A stretch of 27,872 bases of DNA from CALEUX01 sp037439945 (lineage in GTDB: Bacteria > Bacteroidota > Bacteroidia > Bacteroidales > Marinilabiliaceae): the NCBI GenBank assembly GCA_037439945.1, contig JBBIVA010000041.1:1-27872 (forward strand), given 5' to 3'. Made by a program: the position numbers and the translations under genes. The notes under the pieces were generated by a model. The model was not told the DNA's origin, searched no databases, and saw only the letters and a program-made list of their open reading frames with translations. Within the stretch, counting starts at the first letter, position 1, and the number at the start of each line of letters is the position of its first letter. Shown here one piece after another: positions 6,901 to 15,057 of the stretch.

Positions 6901-7971
6901 TTAATGCGAGCGCTCAAATTCTTTCATTGCATCAACCAAAGCCTGAACGCTTTCAATTGGAAGTGCATTGTAGGTTGAAGCCCTAAACCCACCAACAGAA
7001 CGGTGGCCTTTCAAACCTGACATACCTTTTGAAGCAGCAAAATCACTAAAAGGTTTTTCAAGTTCTTTATATTCATCGTTCATCACAAAACAAATGTTCA
7101 TTAAAGAACGGTCTGCCTGATTTTTTACTGTTCCTTTAAAGAGTTTGTTTCTTTCAATTTCAGAATACAATAAATCAGCCTTCTTTATATTGCGTTTTTC
7201 CATTTCTTTTAATCCACCCTGGTTCTTTAACCATATAAGAGTTTGAAGTGCTGAATAAACAGGCAGCACAGGTGGTGTATTGAACATTGATTCGTTCTCA
7301 ATATGAACCCTGTAATCGAGCATTGAAGGGATTGGTCTGTCAACTTTTCCTAAAATATCTGTTTTAACAATAACAAAAGCGACACCGGCAGGGGCAAGAT
7401 TTTTCTGGGCCCCGCCGTAAATAACAGAATATTTTGAAACATCCACCGGACGGGAAAATATATCTGATGACATATCTGCAACCAAGGGGATATTAACATC
7501 GATGTCTGTTCTTAATTCAGTCCCGAAAATTGTATTATTGGTAGTAATATGAAAATAGTCAGCATCTGAAGGTACGGTATATCCTTTAGGTATATAACAA
7601 AAATTCTCATCCTTTGAAGAAGCTACTTCAACCACCTCGCCAAAAAACTTTGCTTCCTTAAGTGCTTTTGAAGCCCAGGTACCTGTATTTAAATAGGCTG
7701 CCTTTTTTTTCATAAGATTGAATGGCACCATGCAAAATTGCAGACTGGCACCACCCCCCAAAAAAAGCACTTCATACCCGGAAGGTACATCTAATAATTC
7801 TTTTACCAGTTTCCTGGCATCATCCATTACAGCCATAAACTCTTTGTCGCGGTGCGAAACTTCCATAACAGACAATCCGGTTCCGGCAAAATTCAATACT
7901 GCCTCTGCAGTATTTTTAACTGTAAACTCGGGCAATATAGACGGCCCGGCTGAAAAATTGTGCTTCTTCAT
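6901..7971 (-). CDS. serC: Phosphoserine aminotransferase
   Basis: SerC transfers an amino group from glutamate to 3-phosphohydroxypyruvate, giving O-phosphoserine, with pyridoxal phosphate in the cytoplasm. The 356-residue length is typical. Visible features are HNFSAGPSILP at the N-terminus, SVMEVSHRDKEF (34-45), FLGGGASLQF (70-79) for cofactor phosphate binding, TNNTIFGTE (144-152), VADMSSDIFSRP (164-175), and YGGAQKNLAPAG with the Schiff-base Lys190. The C-terminal GLKGHRSVGGFRASTYN segment binds substrate phosphate. It is the middle enzyme of the pathway and sits just upstream of serA on the same strand. The start at 7971 gives the canonical N-terminus. A good terminator hairpin follows it, so serA may have its own promoter within the partly unsequenced spacer. 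Confidence 0.96.
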   Translation of the reverse strand: MKKHNFSAGPSILPEFTVKNTAEAVLNFAGTGLSVMEVSHRDKEFMAVMDDARKLVKELLDVPSGYEVLFLGGGASLQFCMVPFNLMKKKAAYLNTGTWASKALKEAKFFGEVVEVASSKDENFCYIPKGYTVPSDADYFHITTNNTIFGTELRTDIDVNIPLVADMSSDIFSRPVDVSKYSVIYGGAQKNLAPAGVAFVIVKTDILGKVDRPIPSMLDYRVHIENESMFNTPPVLPVYSALQTLIWLKNQGGLKEMEKRNIKKADLLYSEIERNKLFKGTVKNQADRSLMNICFVMNDEYKELEKPFSDFAASKGMSGLKGHRSVGGFRASTYNALPIESVQALVDAMKEFERSH

Positions 7972-8367
7972 CAGAGTTATATTTAGGATTTATCAATAAA
8001 AACTTATCTGCCAACTAACCTTTAAAGGTTTATAGTTAGGATAAAAATTCAATTAACGATTTTTTTCAGGATTTAAAGTTACAAATATTCACTCTTTAGT
8101 AAATGATGCTTTCAATTTTTTTTTGGGATTTTTTCAAACAAATTATTAACCATTTATAATGCTTATATTTAAGTAAATAACCATTATTTACTTTACCGGA
8201 AAGTAATAAAACTAATTCTTGCTAATACTTTTTAATTAAAACATAAATAATGATCAGCAACAAAAACGACGAATTAACTTACTATTTATTAAAATTTGGT
8301 AATAAAAATACATCAAATTGTTCTTACAGCCTCTTATTCTTTTCATGAAATCATATTGTTAATTTAA
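7972..8367. other. gcvT-serC intergenic stretch
   Basis: This is 396 bases of A/T-rich DNA upstream of serC. It must contain the serC control region if serC is not read from gcvT. A small dyad CTAACC...GTTAG with a central CCTTTAAAGG palindrome lies near 8014-8039. A near-match to the -7 box (AATATTTG on the minus strand) lies close to 8080. Nothing else is supported. Confidence 0.5.
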
Positions 8368-9453
8368 TTAGCCAATAAACGGGGTTTTAACAATTCTGGC
8401 CTTTAAATCATGATTTCTAATTCGAATGAATATATCCTTTCCCTGTTTTAAAAATTCAGTATTTATATATCCCATTCCTATTCCTTGTTTTAAAACCGGT
8501 GACATTGTCCCTGATGTTACATTACCAACAACTTCCCCATTATTGTCAACAATTTCATATCCTTTTCTTGGAATTCCTTTCTCTTCAATAACAAATCCTT
8601 TTAATTGCCGCGAAACACCCGAACTTTTTTGCCTTAAAATAATATCGCTGTCAATCATTTCCTTACCATCCTTGGGTTTTGTAATCCATCCAAGACCTGC
8701 TTCAATTGGTGATGTAGTATCATCAATATCATTACCATACAAACAAAATCCCATCTCAAGCCTTAAAGTATCCCTGGCGCCAAGTCCTGCAGGTACCAAT
8801 CCCTCATTTACGCCCTTATTTATTATTGCGTTCCAAATTTTCTCAGCATCGCTATTATACATATACAATTCAAAACCACCTGACCCGGTATAACCGGTGT
8901 TTGAAATTATAACTTCGTCAACTCCGGCTATTGGGGCGGTTTTAAAGGTATAATAAGGGATTTTGGTTAAATCCACCGAGGTTAATCGTTGCAATATATT
9001 AATGGCCTTAGGTCCCTGAATGGCAAACTGGGATATTATATCGCTGGCATTTTCAAGGTCAACCCCTTCAATATTATTTTTTACACACCACTCCCAATCT
9101 TTATCAATATTGGCTGCATTAACCACAAGTAAATATTTGTTCTCTTCATAGCAGTAAACCAAAAGGTCATCAACAATACCACCCTTTCCATTGGGAAAAC
9201 ATGAATATTGTACTTTACCAGGAGTTAAAAGTGAAACATCATTTGATGTTATTCTTTGTAAGTAATTAATAGCCTGTGGTCCTTTAACCCAAAACTCGCC
9301 CATATGCGAAACATCGAAAATCCCGGCTGCCTGTCTTACGGCCATGTGTTCAAATGTTATTCCAGCATATTCCACAGGCATTTCAAAACCTGCGAAGGGA
9401 ACCATTTTTGCACCTAAAGCATGGTGAATTTTATTAATAACAGTTTTTTTCAT
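8368..9453 (-). CDS. gcvT: Glycine cleavage system T protein (aminomethyltransferase)
   Basis: GcvT takes the aminomethyl group from lipoylated GcvH and transfers its carbon to tetrahydrofolate, releasing ammonia. The 361-residue length is normal for bacterial T proteins. Motifs include MVPFAGFEMPVEY (17-29), GIFDVSHMGEF (44-54), GKGGIVDDLLVY (89-100) with the conserved aspartates 95-96 of the folate site, SNTGYTGSGGFELY, and the LGARDTLRLEMGFCLYGND segment. The C-terminal barrel ends normally. The other glycine-cleavage genes (gcvH, gcvP) are not in the window. It precedes serC on the same strand by 396 bases, so the two are linked functionally through serine/glycine and one-carbon metabolism rather than by an obvious operon. 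A bulged hairpin lies just upstream of the start. Confidence 0.95.
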   Translation of the reverse strand: MKKTVINKIHHALGAKMVPFAGFEMPVEYAGITFEHMAVRQAAGIFDVSHMGEFWVKGPQAINYLQRITSNDVSLLTPGKVQYSCFPNGKGGIVDDLLVYCYEENKYLLVVNAANIDKDWEWCVKNNIEGVDLENASDIISQFAIQGPKAINILQRLTSVDLTKIPYYTFKTAPIAGVDEVIISNTGYTGSGGFELYMYNSDAEKIWNAIINKGVNEGLVPAGLGARDTLRLEMGFCLYGNDIDDTTSPIEAGLGWITKPKDGKEMIDSDIILRQKSSGVSRQLKGFVIEEKGIPRKGYEIVDNNGEVVGNVTSGTMSPVLKQGIGMGYINTEFLKQGKDIFIRIRNHDLKARIVKTPFIG

Positions 9454-9476
9454 GCGTAAATATTTTTTTTTAGGTC

Positions 9477-9509
9477 GGAGAGCTTGTACCGTTATTACGG
9501 AAGAACTCC
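9477..9509 (-). promoter_or_regulatory. Bulged hairpin in the gcvT leader
   Basis: A central CCGT-TATT-ACGG stem (9489-9500) is extended by CTT/AAG and GAG/CTC pairs with small bulges, ending 24 bases upstream of the gcvT start. It could be a leader-RNA structure or a protein-binding dyad. It does not resemble a glycine riboswitch. Confidence 0.3.
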
Positions 9510-9994
9510 ATCTTTGATATTTTGCTGCAAATGAAGTATTTATTCAGCCTGATCAATTAATTAATTATAACAAGGAGATAACGCCTTTTACAATTTTTAG
9601 TTAATAAACAATTTTAAAATAATCCGTGTAATTATCTTAAATATTTTATCTGAGTTCAACAATATACAACAACAAAACCAAAACAAATTGGTTATGGGTG
9701 GTAACAGTACCAATTAACTAACTAACAACATAAGTTAAAAAGGTTAAACATGGAAATTGATATAAACAAAGTTTTTTGACTTTTCAATTAATCAAAAATA
9801 CATTGAAAAAATTAATCACAGATGGTTTTAGGTAATTTAGGTTGAAAAAAGTCTAATTAAAAAACGGATTGGGTATTAGGTGTGTGACTAACTAACTCCA
9901 ATTGATAAATAAGCATGCCAGGTAATTTTGAAAATTATTTTTTTTAATTTAAAATGTTGACTTAATTATTTTTACTTTTTTTCAACAATATTAT

Positions 9995-10002
9995 TAGTTT
10001 TG
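9995..10002 (+). promoter_or_regulatory. Bacteroidota -7 type box upstream of the Hpt gene
   Basis: TAGTTTTG fits the TAnnTTTG consensus of the Bacteroidota housekeeping sigma factor and lies 44 bases before the ATG. No good TTTG is found at the usual -33 spacing, so this is only a candidate. Confidence 0.35.
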
Positions 10003-10045
10003 CATTTAAATTTCTTTATCTTCCCAACATAAAAACCCAAAAAGT

Positions 10046-10525
10046 ATGTCAACCGGTTTTAAAGAAATTGATTTAACTTATCTGGAAAGCATTGCAGATG
10101 GTGATCAGGAAATCATAAAAGAGTTAATAACAATTTTTATGGAACAGGTCCCTGAATTTGTTGAAGGCTTTGAAAATGGTTTTTCTGAAAAAAACTGGAA
10201 ATTAATAGCAGCTTTGGCCCATAAGGCTAAATCGTCGGTCATATCAATGGGTATGTCAGGTTTAGGAAATATTGACCTTAAAAACCTGGAACTTATTGCA
10301 AAACAGTTGCGCATATCAGAGTTACAGGCCTCAAAAAGTGGGGTAATAAGTGATTTTGAAGAAATAAATCAGCTTAAAAGAAATTTTGAAAGTTACCCTA
10401 AACAACGCCAGGATTGGGTTAAAAACAATATTTCTGAAGAAAGTGTAAAAAATATTATAAAAAAATTTAATACTACATGTTGGAAGGCATGTACAGAACT
10501 TAAAACTGTTTTAGAAAGGGATTAA
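10046..10525 (+). CDS. Histidine phosphotransfer (Hpt) domain protein
   Basis: The product accepts and passes on a phosphoryl group between receiver domains. Residues 5-110 form an Hpt four-helix bundle: LESIADGDQEIIKELITIFMEQ is the typical first helix pair, and AHKAKSS carries the phosphorylatable His59. A GMSGLGNIDLKNLELIAK helix follows. About 45 extra residues at the C-terminus (with two Cys) exceed the usual Hpt length and have no recognised domain. There is no membrane segment, so it is cytosolic. The STAS gene begins 2 bases after its stop codon, which indicates translational coupling and a shared task. Its partner receivers could be the hybrid kinases at 18929-21493 and 24686-27463, but that link is inferred only from presence in the same region. 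Confidence 0.85.
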   Translation: MSTGFKEIDLTYLESIADGDQEIIKELITIFMEQVPEFVEGFENGFSEKNWKLIAALAHKAKSSVISMGMSGLGNIDLKNLELIAKQLRISELQASKSGVISDFEEINQLKRNFESYPKQRQDWVKNNISEESVKNIIKKFNTTCWKACTELKTVLERD

Positions 10526-10527
10526 TC

Positions 10528-10836
10528 ATGCTGAAACTTGATTTTGTTAATAATATGCATATTGGTACCCTGGAAGGGACCGACAGGCTTAATGCTCCGG
10601 TAGCTCCACTTGTTAAGGATGAGCTTAACAATTTGCTTAAAAGGAATAATTACAACCTTGTACTAAATCTTGAAAATATCAGATTTATTGACAGCACAGG
10701 AATTGGAGTATTGATTTCAGCCTTAAAAACAACGAGGCAAAACAATGGAACTTTTATGCTAAGTAATGTTAATAAGGAAGTTATGGGTCTTTTATCTTTA
10801 ATGAAACTTGATAAGGTTTTTGACTTCTCTTCATAA
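10528..10836 (+). CDS. STAS domain anti-sigma factor antagonist-like protein
   Basis: A single STAS domain of 102 residues, like SpoIIAA/RsbV-type antagonists. The loop FIDSTGIGVLISALK contains the serine (Ser56) that partner kinases phosphorylate in this family. The start of the helix after that loop and the C-terminal LLSLMKLDKVFDF are typical. Such proteins bind and release an anti-sigma or other switch kinase depending on phosphorylation. No anti-sigma kinase or PP2C phosphatase gene is nearby. It is the second gene of a two-gene unit with the Hpt protein, which suggests that a phosphorelay controls a partner switch. The ClpB gene converges on it from the other strand with a 91-base space. 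Confidence 0.88.
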   Translation: MLKLDFVNNMHIGTLEGTDRLNAPVAPLVKDELNNLLKRNNYNLVLNLENIRFIDSTGIGVLISALKTTRQNNGTFMLSNVNKEVMGLLSLMKLDKVFDFSS

Positions 10837-10927
10837 TTTTGTATTGCATATTTCATAACTGTAATCCAGGTTTTATAAAATAATTTAAATTTTGGGTTAC
10901 GGAAATTTTATTTATAATTCCCAGTTA

Positions 10928-13516
10928 TTAATTATTCTGGAAAATCAAATCATCATCTTTAAAATCAACGACAATATCTTTTTCTTTATCCACCTCTCCC
11001 GATATTATCATTACAGAAAGTTTATTTAAAATCATTTTTTGAATGGTACGTTTTATTGGTCTGGCGCCAAAAAGCGGGTCAAACCCGGTTTTTACTATCC
11101 AATCAATGGCCGAGCCTGAAACACTTAAATTAACACCCTGGTTTTTAAGCATATTACCAATTATTGATACCTGCAATTTAACTATTTCCGTAATTTGATC
11201 CCTGGTTAATGGTGTAAACAGGATTATTTCATCTATACGGTTTAAAAACTCAGGCCTAATGGTTTGTTTTAGTAAACCGATGACCATATTTTTTGCATTT
11301 TCAGCATTGTTTTGATCAAAACCTCCCCCATTTTTTATATCAATTTCCTGTTGCAGCAGGTGTGAACCAAGATTTGAAGTCATTATAATTATTGTATTTT
11401 TAAAATCAACAACTCTTCCCTTATTATCGGTAAGTCTTCCATCATCAAGCACCTGCAACAAAATATTAAAAACATCGGGGTGAGCTTTCTCAATCTCATC
11501 AAGTAATACAACTGAATAGGGTTTCCGTCTTACAGCTTCGGTCAACTGTCCGCCTTCATCGTATCCCACATAACCAGGAGGGGCGCCCACAAGACGTGAA
11601 ACGGAATGTCTCTCCTGATATTCAGACATATCTATTCTTGTAATTAAGTTGTCATCGTCGAAGAGAAATCCGGCTAAAGCTTTAGCCAGTTCAGTTTTTC
11701 CAACTCCGGTGGTGCCAATAAAAATAAACGATCCAATTGGACGTTTTACATCCTGGAGGCCTGCCCTGCTTCGCCTTATAGCATTGGCAACTGCACAGAT
11801 TGCCTCATTCTGTCCCACAACCCTTTTATGTAATTCACTTTCAATCTCAAGTAATTTCTGACGTTCGGTTTTGAGCATTTTGTTCACAGGGATCCCAGTC
11901 CACCTGCTTACCACATGTGCAACATCCTCTGCATCAACTTCCTCTTTAATCATTGCCATGTTTGATTGAAGCGCCTGAAGCTCACTTTCCCTTGCTATTA
12001 TTGCTGATTCGGCCTCCTTAATCCGCCCATATCTGAGTTCTGCCACTCGTTCATAATCTCCTTCACGTTCATATTTCTCGGCCTCAAATTTATAAGTTTC
12101 TATATCTGCCTTATACTTTTGAATTAAATCAATAATTTCCTTTTCCTCCTGCCATTTCGACCTTAAGCTAAGATTTTGCTCCTTTAGTCCGGCAATTTCT
12201 TGTGAAAGTTTATCAAGTTTGGTTTTATCTCCTTCCCGTTTTATGGCTTCCCTTTCAATCTCCATTTGCTTGATTCTTCTTTCAATCTCATCAATTCCCT
12301 CAGGAACTGAATTCATTTCCAGACTTAACCGTGATGCTGCTTCATCAATAAGGTCAATTGCCTTATCGGGCAAAAAACGTTCGGAAATATATCTTTTTGA
12401 AAGCTCTACAGCCGCAAGGATAGCTTCATCGCGTATTCTGACTTTGTGATGTGATTCATACCGTTCTTTTAGCCCCCTGAGAATTGATATTGAAGATAAA
12501 ACATCTGGTTCATCAACCATAACAATTTGAAAGCGACGCTCAAGAGCTTTGTCCTTTTCAAAATATTTTTGATACTCATTTAATGTTGTTGCTCCTATTG
12601 CCCTTAGTTCGCCCCGGGCCAGTGCAGGTTTCAAAATATTTGCAGCATCCATTGCCCCATCACTTTTGCCAGCCCCTACCAGGGTATGAATTTCATCAAT
12701 AAATAAAACAACTTCACCCTGGCTTGAAACAACCTCCTTTATTACTGCCTTTAATCTTTCTTCAAACTCACCCTTGTATTTGGCACCGGCAATTAATGCC
12801 CCCATATCCAAAGAAAATATTTGCTTTGATTTTAAATTTTCAGGTACATCACCATTAATAATTCTGTGGGCCAAACCTTCGGCAATTGCAGTTTTTCCTA
12901 CTCCGGGTTCGCCAATTAAAATGGGATTGTTTTTGGTTCGCCGTGTTAATATTTGAAGAATACGGCGTATTTCATCATCCCTTCCAATAACAGGATCAAG
13001 CTTTCCGGAACGCGCCTGTTCGTTTAAATTAATTGCGAAACGGTTTAGGGCATCAAATGTATCTTCAGCATTTGGAGAGTTTATACTTCCGCCTTTTCGC
13101 AACTCAGTTATTGCTTTTTTCACTGAGCTTTCAGAAGCTCCGGCATCTTTAAGCATTTTACCTATAGCATCGTTGCCCGAAACCAATCCAAGTATTATAT
13201 GATCAATACTGGCAAACTGATCACCCATATCCTTTGAAAAATTCAGTGCTTTTTGAAGTGTGGCGCTTGCAGCCCGCCCGAGGTATGGTTCACCACCTGT
13301 TACTTTAGGGTATGATTCAATTATTTTATCAATTACAGGCATTAAATCACCTATACCTAGTTTACTGAATATAAACCTTGCAAGCACCTCCTCTGTTTGG
13401 ATAACACCTTTAATAATATGTCCTGGCTCAATTGCCTGGTGGTTAAAAGCTTCAGCAACCTGAAAAGCTTTTTGAACCGATTCCTGTGCCTTTATTGTGA
13501 ATTGATTAAGATTCAT
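10928..13516 (-). CDS. clpB: ATP-dependent disaggregase ClpB
   Basis: ClpB is a hexameric AAA+ chaperone that threads proteins out of aggregates together with DnaK. The 862-residue length and architecture fit ClpB. It has a Clp N domain (about 1-145), the first ATPase with Walker A GEPGVGKT (202-209) and Walker B LFIDEIHT (271-278), and a pore loop at KYKGEFEER. A coiled-coil middle domain (about 400-525) separates ClpB from ClpA/C/X. The second ATPase has Walker A GTTGVGKT (601-608) and GYVGYDEGG. There is no ClpP-binding IGF/L loop that I can identify. The start at 13516 (MNLNQFTIKAQE) is canonical. It is transcribed alone and diverges from the lipoprotein gene at 13687; heat-shock control is expected, but no CIRCE element is visible. 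Confidence 0.97.
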   Translation of the reverse strand: MNLNQFTIKAQESVQKAFQVAEAFNHQAIEPGHIIKGVIQTEEVLARFIFSKLGIGDLMPVIDKIIESYPKVTGGEPYLGRAASATLQKALNFSKDMGDQFASIDHIILGLVSGNDAIGKMLKDAGASESSVKKAITELRKGGSINSPNAEDTFDALNRFAINLNEQARSGKLDPVIGRDDEIRRILQILTRRTKNNPILIGEPGVGKTAIAEGLAHRIINGDVPENLKSKQIFSLDMGALIAGAKYKGEFEERLKAVIKEVVSSQGEVVLFIDEIHTLVGAGKSDGAMDAANILKPALARGELRAIGATTLNEYQKYFEKDKALERRFQIVMVDEPDVLSSISILRGLKERYESHHKVRIRDEAILAAVELSKRYISERFLPDKAIDLIDEAASRLSLEMNSVPEGIDEIERRIKQMEIEREAIKREGDKTKLDKLSQEIAGLKEQNLSLRSKWQEEKEIIDLIQKYKADIETYKFEAEKYEREGDYERVAELRYGRIKEAESAIIARESELQALQSNMAMIKEEVDAEDVAHVVSRWTGIPVNKMLKTERQKLLEIESELHKRVVGQNEAICAVANAIRRSRAGLQDVKRPIGSFIFIGTTGVGKTELAKALAGFLFDDDNLITRIDMSEYQERHSVSRLVGAPPGYVGYDEGGQLTEAVRRKPYSVVLLDEIEKAHPDVFNILLQVLDDGRLTDNKGRVVDFKNTIIIMTSNLGSHLLQQEIDIKNGGGFDQNNAENAKNMVIGLLKQTIRPEFLNRIDEIILFTPLTRDQITEIVKLQVSIIGNMLKNQGVNLSVSGSAIDWIVKTGFDPLFGARPIKRTIQKMILNKLSVMIISGEVDKEKDIVVDFKDDDLIFQNN

Positions 13517-13569
13517 ATTTTTGTTTTCCAGAATTGGTTCAAATTCATTGCCAAAGGTTTAAAGCGGTC

Positions 13570-13606
13570 ATTTTGGCATATTATGTATAACTGTTAGCGC
13601 CAAAAT
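13570..13606. promoter_or_regulatory. Inverted repeat between clpB and the lipoprotein gene
   Basis: ATTTTGGC (13570-13577) and GCCAAAAT (13599-13606) form a perfect 8-base dyad separated by 21 bases, in the divergent promoter region. A half-site-like TGCCAAAG occurs nearer clpB, around 13551. It may be an operator for a dimeric regulator. It does not match CIRCE (TTAGCACTC). Confidence 0.35.
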
Positions 13607-13654
13607 AACAGAATATTTTACTTAAGGAATGTTAGAAAAAAGATTAAAAAAGTA

Positions 13655-13662
13655 TATTTTTG
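13655..13662 (+). promoter_or_regulatory. Bacteroidota -7 type box for the lipoprotein gene
   Basis: TATTTTTG matches TAnnTTTG and lies 24 bases before the ATG at 13687, which favours that ATG over an upstream TTG at 13660 that would overlap the box. No clear -33 TTTG is seen. Confidence 0.4.
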
Positions 13663-13686
13663 AAACTAAATTTCAATTTTACCGCT

Positions 13687-14127
13687 ATGAAAAAACTCCT
13701 GTTTTTATTATTTATGGTTGTTGCAACAGTTTCATGCAACTATTCAGGTACAAAGGTTGCTGAGTCTGATAAAATGGCCGAGCCCACTATTGTTAACATT
13801 GAAGATTTATTTACTAATACGCATGAATTTGTAGATGACACAATTTCGCTAAAAGGCTTATGTATTCATGTTTGCAAACATGGTGGAAAAAAAATGTTTC
13901 TGCAGGGCATTGATGAAAACCAGCTTGTTAAAGTTTTTGCCGAAGGTGAAATTACAGCATTTGAACAGGAATTGGTAGGTTCCCATGTTGTGGTTACAGG
14001 TTTATTGACTGCTGCTGAAGTTAATGACCATGAGCCTGAAGGAGGCGAAGGTCACACGTGTGAAACAGAAAGCAAATCTAAATCCTACGAACTTAGTTCC
14101 ACCTCATTCAAAATCGTTAACGAATAA
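13687..14127 (+). CDS. Cys/His-containing OB-fold-like lipoprotein
   Basis: I start the gene at ATG 13687 because this gives a clean lipoprotein signal (MKKLLFLLFMVVATVSC, Cys17). An upstream TTG at 13660 overlaps a promoter-like box. The mature 130 residues resemble a small OB fold: strands around DTISLKGLCIHVCKHGGKKMFLQG (51-74), VKVFAEGEI and GSHVVVTGLLT (98-108). The cluster Cys59-x-His61-x-Cys63-x-His65, plus His115, His123 and Cys125 in an acidic loop, could bind a metal or form a redox-active pair. I do not recognise an established family name. The next gene, a PepSY-associated membrane protein, begins 89 bases downstream on the same strand, so the two probably act together at the cell envelope. 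Confidence 0.8.
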   Translation: MKKLLFLLFMVVATVSCNYSGTKVAESDKMAEPTIVNIEDLFTNTHEFVDDTISLKGLCIHVCKHGGKKMFLQGIDENQLVKVFAEGEITAFEQELVGSHVVVTGLLTAAEVNDHEPEGGEGHTCETESKSKSYELSSTSFKIVNE

Positions 14128-14153
14128 TTTATTTTTTCATTAAAAAAACCGGG

Positions 14154-14197
14154 TTACAGTTATATGGCAGGATTAATAATAAGCCACTTAACTGTAA
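14154..14197 (+). terminator. Hairpin between the lipoprotein and PepSY genes
   Basis: TTACAGTT (14154-14161) pairs with AACTGTAA (14190-14197), and inside it TGGC (14165-14168) pairs with GCCA (14183-14186), separated by a 3-by-3 mismatch. TTCTGTTTT follows. It could be a weak terminator or attenuator, reducing expression of the membrane protein relative to the lipoprotein. It ends only 19 bases before the next start codon. Confidence 0.4.
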
Positions 14198-14216
14198 TTC
14201 TGTTTTATAATTATAT

Positions 14217-14783
14217 ATGGCAATGTCAATAAAATGGAGAAAATATAACAGAGTATTTCACCGTGATTTGGGATACTTTTTTACAGGTATGGTTATAATT
14301 TATTCAATTTCAGGAATTGCCTTAAACCATAGAAGAGACTGGAACCCAAATTATATAATTTCGCAAACAAGAACTTCGTTTGAGCCCAACCCTGCTCTTG
14401 AGAATAATGAAAAAAGTGCTGTTTTGGAATTTCTAAAATCAAGGAATGATGTTGATAATTATAAGAGCCATTATAAACCATCTCCAAATGAAACAAAAAT
14501 TTTTCTTCATGATGGTGGTTCAATGGTTTTAAATTTCGAAAGCAATGAACTTACGATTGAAAAAGTAAAAAAAAGGCCACTTTTTAACCAGGTGAATTTC
14601 CTCCATTACAACCCGGGGGGTTGGTGGAAGTGGTTTTCAGATATATTTTGTGTATCACTGTTTATAATAGCGGTAACAGGGCTGTTCATAATTAAGGGAA
14701 AAAACGGAATAACACGCAGGGGAGCAATTTTAGTAACAATAGGTATAGTAATCCCCATAATAATGTTTCTATTTTACAACTAA
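14217..14783 (+). CDS. PepSY-associated membrane protein
   Basis: The 188-residue product has three membrane helices, at about residues 20-37, 141-160 and 169-187, with a soluble loop of about 100 residues between the first and second. The N-terminal FHRDLGYFFTGMVIIYSISGIALNHRRDW segment is the signature of PepSY-associated transmembrane proteins. A PepSY-like part (IFLHDGGSMVLNFESNELTIEK) is in the loop. Histidines 15, 38 and 130 (FLHYNPGG) flank membrane helices. In larger relatives such histidines are thought to bind haem for metal or flavin redox, but whether that holds here is unknown. Compared with full four-helix PepSY_TM proteins it is short. It follows the Cys/His lipoprotein gene. 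A shared role in envelope metal or redox handling is plausible but unproven. Confidence 0.8.
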   Translation: MAMSIKWRKYNRVFHRDLGYFFTGMVIIYSISGIALNHRRDWNPNYIISQTRTSFEPNPALENNEKSAVLEFLKSRNDVDNYKSHYKPSPNETKIFLHDGGSMVLNFESNELTIEKVKKRPLFNQVNFLHYNPGGWWKWFSDIFCVSLFIIAVTGLFIIKGKNGITRRGAILVTIGIVIPIIMFLFYN

Positions 14784-15023
14784 AATAATATTCTTATCAA
14801 TTTCGTTAGAAATTATTTAATTAATTACTTCATTTTTTTGAAGTTGGAAATTTCTTTATCCTAAACATCAAACAACCATAAAGATAAATTATCCTGCTAT
14901 ATTTTAGCACCTTACATCACTATTATAATTACTAATTCACATTTTTTAGGCCCATAAACAAAAGGAGAAAAAAAATAGCATAAAAAAAATACTAATACTA
15001 TTTAATTTATTCATTGTTTTAGA

Positions 15024-15031
15024 TAACTTTG
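15024..15031 (+). promoter_or_regulatory. Bacteroidota -7 type box before the secreted protein/ABC unit
   Basis: TAACTTTG matches TAnnTTTG and lies 26 bases before the ATG at 15058. No properly spaced -33 TTTG is present. It would drive the secreted-protein and transporter genes. Confidence 0.35.
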
Positions 15032-15057
15032 GGAGCAATGACCTTTTTAAAGCTAAA

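Larger units (their letters stand above)
9454..10045. other. Divergent gcvT / Hpt intergenic region
   Basis: These 592 bases separate divergently transcribed genes and carry both control regions. I see a bulged hairpin beside gcvT, a -7 type box beside the Hpt gene, and repeated ACTAACTAAC stretches near 9717 and 9887. No gene or recognised riboswitch is visible. Confidence 0.55.

Noticed and set aside
8250..8348. A 32-codon plus-strand frame in the gcvT-serC spacer, starting ATGATCAGC
   Set aside because: Short, rich in Asn, Lys, Ser and Tyr as expected from base composition, on the strand opposite its neighbours, and with no similarity I recognise.
9573..9590. AAGGAGATAACG, a Shine-Dalgarno-like sequence
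   Set aside because: No start codon or open frame follows at suitable distance.
9454..9720. Possible glycine riboswitch upstream of gcvT
   Set aside because: Only one bulged hairpin is visible; the conserved core elements of glycine riboswitches were not recognised.
10861..10903. Hairpin GTAATCC...GGGTTAC between the STAS and clpB stop codons
   Set aside because: The stem is 7 bases with one G-T pair and a long A/T loop, without a clear T tract on either strand, so I did not call it a terminator.
13660..13686. Upstream TTG start that would add nine residues to the lipoprotein
   Set aside because: It overlaps a promoter-like TATTTTTG box and would place non-signal residues before a complete lipoprotein signal.
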